Source of the DNA: Tyto alba
Lineage: Eukaryota; Chordata; Aves; Strigiformes; Tytonidae
Assembly (NCBI RefSeq): GCF_018691265.1
Contig: NW_024881313.1
Location: 3,774,501-3,838,500 of the forward strand
Direction of reading: 5' to 3'
DNA: 64,000 bases
Shown: piece after piece, positions 36,301-46,703 of the stretch
Position numbering within the stretch: position 1 is the first letter of the stretch
How the letters are laid out: each line of letters begins with the position of its first letter
Notes under the pieces: model-generated
What the model saw: the letters and a program-made list of their open reading frames with translations, nothing else
Database searches by the model: none
What the model was told of the DNA's origin: nothing
Translations under genes and position numbers: made by a program

Positions 36301-39300
36301 CCTGCAGAGTCTGTATGGAACCCTGCTGTGTATTTCAAGTAAATGTACTTTAAAATGTGTTGCTTGACTTGGGTGAATATTTCCTATATAAGCCTGATTT
36401 GTATTTTTATTTATAGTCCAGTACATTCACCCAGTTTTTCCAGTGATTTCTGTGCTACTAGAAAAATTATTTCTATGGTATTGGATAAATGACTTTGGAT
36501 AACACTGCCCCGAGTCCCTGGAAACTATCTTACTTTATAATTATCTGGGAGCTCAAGAAATAAATCTTCATTGCCTTACATTCAGTGACAGATACCAGTG
36601 AGCAGAACAATTAAAGTGAAGAGTTAGGATTTTCCTATGGTAAAGAGGGGTAGGAACAATTTTTTGCTGTAAAGCCTGTGTTCCTTCTCTTGGGTGAATA
36701 TGAAGCATTTGAAATGTAATGTAATGCTCTGCATCAGAGTATTCTTAAGGTTTCTATTGGCGTATTTCATTTTTGTTACCAGTTTAGCAAAAGATCACCT
36801 GACAAACAGGTGGATGTAAATTCTCCATATACCTCACAGGGAGAATAGTCACATACATCTTTTTTATTTATACACTTTCCTTCTCAGTTCCTTCAGAAAA
36901 CTGCTTCAGAGAAGCAGTCTATCAGTGGATGCTACCATTACTTTTAAAGTATATGAGATAAATTATTAACCAACTACCCCAAACTTATAGATAAATTTTA
37001 GACAAAGCTTTGCTTTACTGTTTTGTTACTCACTGGATTTATACTTTAAGATCAGAGAATTGCCTGGAATAGATTTTTTTAATTTTAGCTCCTTCATGGG
37101 ATGCATTATTACAATAAGTCCATGAAACTGTCAGTGGAGCTTTTACAGTATTATCAGATTTTCATCAGGTTCCCATTTTGGTAGAACAGGCAACAGCTCC
37201 TGCTGCTAGACAAGCTTGGATCCTGAAGCTTGGATTTCTAAAGCTAGGCTCCCAGCCATATTTGGAAATTAGTAAATTGCCCTGTAACAAAGTCTTGGAG
37301 CTCGTCTGGAAGCTTGCTAGAAGGTGCTGCTAGACATTATCTTTGGAAATAATTTCCTCTAAATAATTTTTTCTACCAGTTGAAAGGTTTTTATTTTCCA
37401 CCATTCACTCCGTAAGTGGGATATATTCTCTGAGAACCCTGCTGGTCCTCCTTTCTCTTATTAGAGAACCTACACGATGTGGCTATATGCAACAGTGGCC
37501 TAGAGGTGTACAGATATTTTATCTAACTGTTCAACCTTAAGAATACTGACAGAAATCTAGGTGAAAAGCTGAAGGCTAGATTTTTTGTGGCCTTCACCAC
37601 GTGAGCCACCACATTTTGCACCCTGAACATCACATTGGCTCACATCGCAGGGCTGGCTGGAAGCTAATATCTCCTGCTGGAGCTCCTAAAGGAGCTTCAG
37701 GCAAAGGCTGAGTCACATCTGACCATGGTCTTGTATCACCACTGCCTCGACAGACCAAGGGAAAAACACATTCTTCATCTACCACAGCCACTACTTTGCC
37801 TCCTTTATCAACTTGCACTCAATTCCCTTTGACATTATTGTATTCTCCTGCACCAAATTGGCCCTACTCTTGATTCAAAGCATTGCAGAAAACTCTGAAA
37901 AGAATCTGAGTCCTTTATAAAGACTTTTAAATTCTTTATTCATGAATTTAAAGATGACTTTGAAATTAAGTAGAATCAGGAATCAGTCCCATAGGGGTCT
38001 CTGACAGATGGCTACATTCCTCTGGATTGAACTGCACCTGAGAAGTTTTCTTAATTCGATTTCTAAATCCAGTTCCAAATTGCTTACAAGCAAAACATTG
38101 TGTTATTTCTGTGGAATACTACCTGTATATCAGATATGGAAAAAAAAAAAAAAAAAGCTTACTTTTTCCAGGTTGGTGTTATATGAGCAAGCTGCTCTTG
38201 TAGAAACACTTTCCAGTGACAGTTTTACATGGGCAGACGGAATAACTAGATTCCTATGACTTTATTTCATGTGCTTGTCTAGTACAGACAAATATCAGGT
38301 CCCTACTAGAAAAAGGTCCAAACAATCCAATACAGCAATACAGCTCTACCTGTAATAAATCTGGTTATTTATAAAGAAACACAAATAATGGAAGAACTGT
38401 TCGTTGGAGAAATTTAGTTCCTAGAAGCCCTATTTTTTCTTCTTTTTCTTCTTGACATCTAAAGGAAACCTCCACTTACACTGAAAGCATGTAACACTTT
38501 AATCTAACCAAAAGCTGTAAATTAAAAAAATTATTAAATTTCCTTTCCTGACAGTTCATTACATGTTTTCACTGAACATACTGAAGCTGCATTTTATTTT
38601 TACAGTAACTTAATAAGAGAAAGTAGGCCTACCACATTACAATTAGATTTGCCTAAGAAGGAAGGCAAAGAAGAGAAAGTAATAAGTATTTAAAATAATT
38701 AAATAAAAGATAATGGCGAATAATTTTCCTTGGTTTAAAAAACTGGTACAGAGACAAAACTGAATTTCCTGGTATCCCAAGTAAAACCTCAAACAAACCA
38801 CAGCTGGGTGGATGAGAGCCTCACTACTTGTCTATTTAAGCCTACGCTGGGTTATTACAGTGAATGGATTCCACAGGCTGCATATTTGAGAGCATGTGGT
38901 CAGTCCTGCGTGCTTTTCACTGAGAGGACAGTGATTAAATAAGAAAAATCCATTGAAAATAACAGTAAAAAAATTGCTTTAGGGAATTCCATAGTAGAAA
39001 ACACTATTTTCCTGAATTAATTACAACCTCATATGAAGCGCTATACGAGAGCACAGAATTGTAGGCTCATGTTGTTTATTTAAAGTATAGGGCTTTGTCA
39101 GGGTAAAGTCTAATTAAGTGTGTGGAGACAAGAAGGAAGAGTCAATGTTTGCTTTCATTTGTTATCTTTCAATACTACTGTCACACAACTCAAGATAATA
39201 TGCAGGGCCCTAAGAGTCAGGTATTTTGCTTCTCTGCACTGTACTGCTGTCACTATTGCAAACTTTTTTTGTAGAGAAAAATATCTTTACACATGTAAAG

Positions 39301-40609
39301 ATATTAGTGAGCTGCAGAAAATTCAGCCCTCCGTATTAGCGTAGCTCTGGGAAATGTTCAGGAATTAACCAGCTGAGGGAGCACAAGCCATCGGCTTTTC
39401 AGTAGAGGCACAATGGCTTTTAGGGGACTTCTAGAAGAAACAGTATGGTAGTTATTATGCACTTAAATTTCCAGTGAAACATCTGAGGGACTTCTTTTTA
39501 TGTGGGATAGTTTGGGTCAGAATTTATTTGATGGTGGTGATTTTTAAAGGATAGGTCTGATCTGCTCCTTTATTTAACATTTTTGTCTAGAATATGTTGG
39601 GGGTTTTTTTATTGAAACTTATTCCCAGTCAGCAGTGTTTGATTTTAAAGGTCTGAGGTGAAATTCTGGACCACCTCAAGTTAATGGCAAAGTATAATTT
39701 ATGGGATTAAAACCAAGTGTTTATCCCTGGTCTAAATACAGAATTGTATCACCATGTGAATATAAAAATAGTTGTATCATATCAGACCTGCAGCCTGCTC
39801 AGCCCATGATCCTGCCTGTGACAGCCAAGAAATAGCAACACCTGCAAAAGAAAATAACAGCGGAACAAGCAATCAGGGGCCCAGAGAATTCTTGAATTAG
39901 AGTATTTAATACTGATTTGACAAAAATAATTGAGTGGCTAAACCAACAGAGGAGCGTTGGCCCATCTTTCTGTGTGCACTAGCCAAGTTTTGCTTTTCTG
40001 TAGGAGAGAAGCAAGCTGAGGTCTTCAGCTTTAAACTGCTGGGCATCCTTGTGAGGACGTGCTGTGCTGTAACTGGAGCAGTGTGGGCTCCTACATAGAA
40101 AAGCCCTTTGAACTCACTTTGCAGACCACGGTTATGTAGATAGTCAGTACTGAGAAAGGCGGCGATAATAACTGCTAACACATGTGAAACTCTGGTCGAA
40201 GGATATTGTTTTCATTATAGTTTTGTTCTCTGCAGCTACTCTGACTCTAAAGTGTCGGATTCCAGTTTGATTTCTTCATTAGGAAAGCCGCTGCTTCAGT
40301 AGTTCACGGGCAACATAAAAAGCACAAAAAAACCTGACAATGGTTGTTTTTGTTTAAAAACGTTAGTGTGGGTCAGACAGTGTTTAACACTAGCGCCTGG
40401 GACAGGTTTCTTTCAACACGCTTTGTATTTCTGGAAAAGAAGTCAGCCTGTTTTTACAAATATTGGTAAATTCATACAGCATAGGCCAGAAAAGACATGC
40501 AAATTAGAAATGCTGCTTCTTTTTGAAAGGAAGTAAAACGTAGACTCTACTCTTTGTGACAAAGCTAAGGTATGCCCTCATTCTGCTTAACTACTATCAT
40601 AGCCCATCG

Positions 40610-40632
40610 TTTTACACCAACACGGTGTAAAA
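40610..40632. repeat. Short perfect hairpin
   Basis: TTTTACACC at 40610-40618 pairs with GGTGTAAAA at 40624-40632 around a five-base loop (AACAC); two further pairs can be added across a one-base bulge. Confidence 0.6.
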
Positions 40633-41123
40633 TCGGTCTCCCCTTTCCTGAAACAGAAACCTGGTCTCGCGTTCCTGTAAAGACTTCCAGATCAAAATAT
40701 GATGCCTTCATATTTTTTGTTCATGGGAAATATTATAGGATACCTGGATTTTTATGGTATTGAACTGATATGGCTTTCTTCAGATTTATAAGAGTAAATA
40801 ATCCCCATTTCACTGTTTTTTGCCTTTTCCTTAAGGAAATCACGCTTGAATTTATTTTTTTGTTTGTGCTTCAGGAAATTTCTTCTCTTCCTGCCTTGGG
40901 CGAAAATGGAGTTACAGTAATGAAAATATGCACATAATATTAAAGGGAAAAATTTTTGTCCAAAAGGAAATGATAAGGAATGCTTTAAGGGTAGATTAAT
41001 TCCATTTTAACTACTAAAACTTGACTCCACAGTCTCTGCTTGTGAGAACTAAACTCCTTTTGATAAGAAAAATGCTTTCTTTAGGTCTTGTATAATTAGT
41101 CTGGGAAATGAGATAGGTGGATT

Positions 41124-41600
41124 TTAAGGTGATGGTGAAATGTGAAGATTAAATTTTGAAATTTGACCAGCAGTGTTTGGAAGATAAAGAGACGTCTGAA
41201 CAGCAGGGATGGCTGCATCTGCCAGCGCAGGTGAACTGCATTTTTCTGCCAGAATGAGACTCTTCACCACTGCCCCCACCTTCTCAACATCAAGAACGAT
41301 GAAACAGTTTGAGATCAGATCTTTGCTGGCAAGGAAAGTCAAAGGCGTATTTTGCTGATGCTCTAAAGTTTTTCTAAACTTCATGATGGGATTAGCATGA
41401 TTTAGGACCTGTGTGCTGACATGAACAGAGATAGAGGCAATGGAAGATAATGTTTATGTATCACATACTTTTTGAAGCTTTTCTCTTTTTCAGTCTTGAC
41501 CAGAATCACTGCATTCCTGCCAAATCCAGCTTGTGCCAGCTGCTTCTCATTCAGCATTTGATTTCCTGAAGATGCTGCTGGTGGAGTCACTAGATGAAAT
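41124..41600 (-). other. Coding-like minus-strand segment, possibly two exons of an unknown gene
   Basis: A minus-strand frame from about 41590 to 41469 reads through a polar, codon-regular stretch (includes MLNEKQLAQAGFGRNAV and LVKTEKEKSF). It is preceded by a TTTCATCTAG acceptor-like site and followed by AAAAA|GTATGT at 41468. A second open frame, 41373 to 41124, ends in a stop and contains FLASKDLISNCFIVLDVEKV and SSPALADAAIPAVQTSLYLP. Removing 41468-41374 (95 bp, GT...AG) joins the two in frame. Weak points are the very short intron, the poor pyrimidine tract before the second acceptor, and no family I recognise. The plus strand here also has strong splice signals (TTTTTCAG at 41493, CAG|GTAAGT at 41709/41710), so a plus-strand non-coding exon is an alternative. 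Confidence 0.3.
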
Positions 41601-41709
41601 AGAAATTTATAATAGAGGCAAGTAAGTGCCATTCTATTATTTGGTGGGTCATTGATTCTGATTATAACCGAGCTTAACATCAAAACTTTTCCATTAGATA
41701 GCCCAACAG
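41494..41709 (+). other. Candidate non-coding exon (plus strand, strong splice sites)
   Basis: Preceded by GAAGCTTTTCTCTTTTTCAG and followed by CAACAG|GTAAGT, near-ideal acceptor and donor; an inner donor AA|GTAAGTGCC also exists near 41621. All three frames carry stops, so it would be a non-coding or UTR exon. It overlaps the coding-like minus-strand segment; at most one of the two readings is likely to be right. Confidence 0.2.
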
Positions 41710-42243
41710 GTAAGTTAGGGGGAAAATAGTGGACCCTCCACATTTTCTTCCAATGTAAGACTCTGAAATGAGATACATGGAAGATGTGCACACCCTACTC
41801 TTATAGGACTCTGGTCCAGGGACTCTGTTGGCCCGTTTGGCCTTGGATCTTAAGCAAATAGGGGCAATCAGTCTCCTAGATGACAGCAACGTTGGACACC
41901 ACATTGGAAGGTGAACAGTCAGTGAACAGGCCAGTCCAGTCTGGAAAGTGTTGCTGTCATAGTTATGTGATGAACGCACGCCTGCATACATTGGAAATTT
42001 CTCACAGGCTTAAGCCCATCAAAGGGTCCCCAAAAGAGCTATCAAGTCCTGTTCAGACCAGTCTTGCCCTGTCCTTTCCCTGGGCTCATGCAACTCCTGA
42101 CTGGGTGAATATGGGAATAAGCATGAATATTTCCCTAGAAGAGCTGTGGGCACCCTTGGTTGGGAAGAAGGAGGTAAGCCTCTCTGGGAACAACAGTGTA
42201 TAGCGTGTCACCCCCAAAACACCCTTGCAGCATAGCGACCTCC

Positions 42244-42468
42244 ATGCCAGCCCAGAAGGAAGCAAAGTCCCAAACCAGGTCCCACCTCAGTGTGGTCCTG
42301 CTGGTGGCTGTATCCCTCTTGCCCTCCATCCAAGGCTGCTCGCTGGAGCCAGGCTCTCAGGGCTGGGAGCAGCAAGATGCTACCATGGCCAGCACGCTTC
42401 TGGGACCTGTTCCAGTGCAGCATAGATGCGTTAGCACCAACAGAGCTTGCTCAGGGATCTTTAACAAG
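42244..42468 (+). other. Candidate first coding exon with signal-peptide-like start
   Basis: An ATG at 42244 opens 75 codons in plus frame to AAG|GTAACT at 42468/42469. The predicted start has a charged n-region (KEAKSQTR), a hydrophobic core (LSVVLLVAVSLL) and a small-residue end (PSIQG), like a secretory signal; two cysteines follow further on. No family is recognised and the opposite strand is also open in places. It may be chance in a locally GC-richer patch. Confidence 0.2.
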
Positions 42469-43899
42469 GTAACTCATCTTTATAACTAGAAGGTTTTTAA
42501 TCATACACCGAGCCTTACCTAAGGAGAGGAATAACTTGCCAGATTCTTACATTTGAAGGCTACAGGTTTCAAAGCTATTTCTCCTTATCTTCTCAGGTCA
42601 TGGAAAAGAATCTTTTCTTTCTTCCTTCCCTCTTTTAAGGGCTAGAGACGGGTTGGAAGACCCTTTCTTCTGTGCCATTTCCCTGATCTGCCTTACTCTG
42701 TGTTCAAGCAGACATCAGAGCTGGCTCAAAGGAAATGGTGAAGAGGAGAGCAAGGCCAGTTTGTGAGCAGTTTGCACACAGAGTGGCTCAGCTGCATCAT
42801 AAAACTATACCTTGGGCACACTGAGATGAATAGGGCAGGTCTCAGTACTACTGCTCCAGGTGCTCTGCACCTGTTCTACTCAGACATTGGCCTTTTTCTT
42901 CATGGACATAACCATTGTAGACACTGGTTAAATAAAGTTAATGCTGTGCACGGTGTACTATGAGCTTGAAAAAAAAGCCGGTATGTCATGCCTCTGTGTT
43001 CCTGGGTAATGACGTAAAATCATTCAACAAAAATACTTCTAAAGGATCAGATTTCTATGTGGTTGGACTGCTTAATTTCCATTGTAAGTAATGAGATTTT
43101 GTTATTCAAATCCTCCAGACGATTTGACGGTTTTACCTACAGAATCTTGAATCCCCTAGGTGAATGCTGCAAAGAAATAGAAAATAAAAAGACCAGAATT
43201 CTATAGTCACCATATGAAAGCTGAATTTTAAAACATTGCTAGGCAGTTTAAACAGAGACATCCTCCAGCCCTAACACACAACAGACCATGTAATCTCATT
43301 TTAAATCTCGTTGAATCAATCACCCCGGTGTTCCCTCCAATCTTAGGATGGGAAATCTGCACCCACTATCAGGTCCTATATTCACACCTCTAACCCTAAC
43401 TCCCAGGTTATGATCAAGTTCAAAGGAATTTCTTATGGAGGTGGGTGGTATGAGTGTTACCTTTTCATTGTTTCTCTATTCTCTTCTTTGTAATTAAGTA
43501 ATTAAGTAATTTTGTCCTACTTCGATGAAATCCATTTTGCAAATGATTTTCTAACGGCTTTAAACCTCTAGTTGCTGTAAAAATATTCAGATGACACCAA
43601 ACTGATTTTCTGATATAAAATGTGTTCTAGCCATTCAGGTTTTTTTTAAGAGGTACCAAAAGCAAACAGAAATTATCTTTGAGAAGTAAAATATCCTTTC
43701 CCCAAGAACCAGTTTTGGATCTTGCATGCCTGTCCGAAAGACAATGGTAGCAGAGTCCCCTCCCCGAAGGGCTCACGGGGCAGGAGGCAGAGAGGCACGT
43801 TCAGCCGCTGGCTGAGCAGACCCTTGAATATATCCAGCAGAAGAAATGGAGAGATGCCACTAAAGTACATGCCAGAGGACCTCATGTTGGCCTTTTACA

Positions 43900-44015
43900 A
43901 TTAAAACCAGCTGGGCGGCCGGGGGTCAGAAAGGGGCACGGGGGAGGTCAGGAGCCGTCTGGCAAAGGTGTCCATCGTAGCGGCGCCGAGGAGGGGGAGG
44001 CAACTGAAGGGAAAG
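43900..44015. other. Isolated small CpG-rich patch
   Basis: A cluster of CG dinucleotides (GGGCGGCCGGGGG, GTAGCGGCGCCGAGG) in otherwise CpG-poor sequence, just downstream of a stretch open on both strands (43673-43904). Could mark a small regulatory element or unmethylated exon; nothing firm is seen. Confidence 0.25.
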
Positions 44016-46111
44016 GAAGAGCTGGCCGCAGCGTTTTCTTTGGCCTAATTTCAAACAGAATGCCTTCAGACTCTGTTTATACAACCCTGTCTTTCATGAG
44101 CTGTTTTAATTTCTTTAACTAAGGGTCTGAGAGCCCTGAAGGTTTGACTTATCCCATGGAAATCAGCAGAAGTGCAGTCTAGAGAGCTGATGCAGGCTTG
44201 ACCACACACTTTATATGTTTCACATTCAGAAGTAGCGGCTCCGTTTTAAGGCACAGCTGAGCAGGGACTGCAAGCAAGCATTGCACTTTTTCATGGATAC
44301 CAGGTTGTAACTGCCAAGAGGGTTACGGCACAGACTTTTTCTAAGCACAAAGTAATACACTCCCAATAAGTTACTGCAAGTTCTACTTTAATAATCTTAT
44401 CATTTGCATGTCTAATGTGTACCTTTGCTTTTTGGTAAGTATTCACGCATCATATGTATAAGTATGGGCCATTGCTTTTAGCTGGAGTAGTACATATTTA
44501 ATACACAGAAGTATGTCCCTCATTAACATTTGCAAAAAAAGCAATAAACTAGGACAGAAGTTATACTTTTTTAAAAAAAAAAAAAGAAAAGGTGAAGCAT
44601 TATTAGAAGTCTTCCAAGAGGTCTGGCAGTACAGTACTCATTTTGGAGAGGATCACTTGTTAGTTTGATAAGGCTGGAGCCTGAAACTTATCCAGTGTGG
44701 TGAAAAGTTTTGGTCAGCAGGCGCCCCAAGAGCTGGACACCTGCCTCCAAGTACTTGGAAACTTCATGTTTGATCTGGGCCAATACACGAAGGCTCTGCT
44801 CAGACTAAGGCCTGAGAAAACTAGCCACTTGCTACCAAAAGTACCTTCTCTTGGCCCAGCAGCACAGTACCTGCTGTCTCAGCAGCCGGGGTGGGGGTCC
44901 CACTGCAGAGCCCACCCTGGAGCAGCCGTCCCAGGGACAGGGAGGTGTTGATTAACTCTGCCACTCAGTTAGGAGGTGAAGAAAATAGACCAGAAAAATT
45001 GCATATGGGCTAAATGCTTCTGCCAGCTTCTGTTGCCATCTCTTGTTTGACTTTGGAGGGATCGTTTGCGTAAGGCACTCATTTTGCTGATACAGCTGCA
45101 TCTGCACAGATACTCCACTGTTGTAATGTCCCCATGTTTCAAAACCTGTAAAATCTCTCAGTTAAGCAAGGCATAGATTCACCTGACCTAAATTCCCTCG
45201 TAGTCCCAGTGCTAGCTCTTTCCAATTACCTCAATGTCTTCAAAGGCTTGCAATGAGGCCATAGGGCCCCACGTGCTAGTGTCCCCACTGTAAAGTAGGC
45301 AGAGCTGCATGTTTCATCTCACAAAGATGCTATGAAGACAAATTCTTTAAAGGCAATGCAGTATTCAGACACTTTTAGGAACAAGATCAGGTAAATACCT
45401 GTGTATCTATGTCCATATTTAGGTAACTTGTCACTTCTGCAAAGATGATGCCTGTCACTTGTTTACCTTCTTTGAGATATTTATATGGCTGAAGACAAAG
45501 TTTGTCTCCTGTTTGGGGCTATTTTGGGATATCTAACTCTGAAAGTGTGATAGGGAACATTTTCCAAAAACCCACGATTTTGTTTGTATCTTTACTTACA
45601 AGAAGCCATTTCCAAACTTTCCCAATAAAGGATTTTACCTTTCCCAATAAATCTTGCCTTTCTTTTCTTCAGACTTGCACTGTTGGAAAGTTGCCATATA
45701 GTCACTCAGAATATTTCAGAGCCTGGACTGAATTTGGATCAGTAAATTCAAGGCCAATGAAAGGAAAGTAATGTGGCAAAACTCACACAAATGCCTGCTT
45801 ATGTAGGACTTGATATTGTTCTCAACATTTGTGAAATAAAATGTTTACTCTAATTCTGTACTCCATCACGGGATACTGTTTGAATTCAAACAAAGAGAAA
45901 CAATTAATCTGAAACCAGATGTTAAGACGTCCCAGGAATGCCAAAGCCTGTATATATTCTCCAGCCCCAAAACTTCTTTTTAAAAAAAGGGTAAATAAGG
46001 ATCTTAGGGTAAAACACTAAAAGGTGATGGAGATTTAGAGAAAAAGAGTATTTCATTACGTGACTAGAAAGACCTTGTCCTGTTGGGTTCTGAATATCAT
46101 AAAGGGACTAG

Positions 46112-46703
46112 AATGAACTAGACTAGACTAGAATACAATACAATACAATACAATATAATAATTACAGTTGAAAGGGACCTATAACGATCACCAAGTCCAA
46201 CTGCCAGACCACTCCAGGACTGACCAAAACTTAAACCATATTATCAAGAGCATTGTCCAAATGCCTCTCACACACTGACAGGCTTGGCGCATTGACCACC
46301 TCTCTAGGAAGCCTGTTCCAGTGCTTGACCTCCCTCTCGGTAAAGAAATGCTTCCTAATGTCCAGTCGGAAGCTCCCCTGGTGCAGCTTTGAGCCATCCC
46401 CACGCATCCCGTCACTGGGTCCCGGGGAGAAGAGACCGGCACCTCCCTCTCCGCTTCGCCTCCTCAGAAAGCTGTAGAGAGCAACGAGGTCTCCCCGCAG
46501 TCTCCTTTACTCCAAACCAGACAAACCCAGAGCCCTCAGCCGTTCCTCACAGGACATTCCTCCCAGCCCTTTCACCAGCTTTGTTGCTCTCTTGATGCCC
46601 CCAGGGTGCGGTTTGCCCTCCTGGCTGCCAGGGCTCGCTGCTGGCTCGCCTCCAGCCCGACGCCAACCAGCACCCCCAGGGCCCTTTCTGCAGGGATGCC
46701 CTT
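46112..46703 (-). mobile_element. CR1 LINE fragment with internal deletion
   Basis: Minus-strand CR1 3' end. It begins near 46703 with AGGGCATCCCTGCAGAAAGGGC-type sequence and ends in 3' UTR plus a tail of ATTGT/ATTCT-like pentamers (plus strand: ACTAG then ATACA repeats, 46112-46163). ORF2 remnants are visible (KGPGGAGWRRAGGEP, SQEGKPHPGG, KRATKLVKGLGG, EERLRALGL). Compared with the copy at 26452-27145, the part between the GKPHPGG and KRATKLVKG landmarks is missing, about 50 codons, so it carries an internal deletion as well as 5' truncation. The tail motif differs from the other copy, suggesting another CR1 subfamily. No frame is intact. Confidence 0.9.

Larger units (their letters stand above)
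27146..46111. other. Non-coding or unassigned sequence between the two CR1 copies
   Basis: About 19 kb of AT-rich DNA with no recognised gene. Notable contents, listed separately: exon-like segments near 28708, 41124-41600 and 42244, a CT-rich block at 32370-32930, perfect hairpins at 33272-33301 and 40610-40632, and a small CpG-rich patch near 43900-44010. The rest shows nothing I can support. Confidence 0.45.

Noticed and set aside
37212..37235. Repeated AAGCTTGGAT decamer
   Set aside because: Two short adjacent copies with no wider symmetry; likely chance or a tiny duplication.
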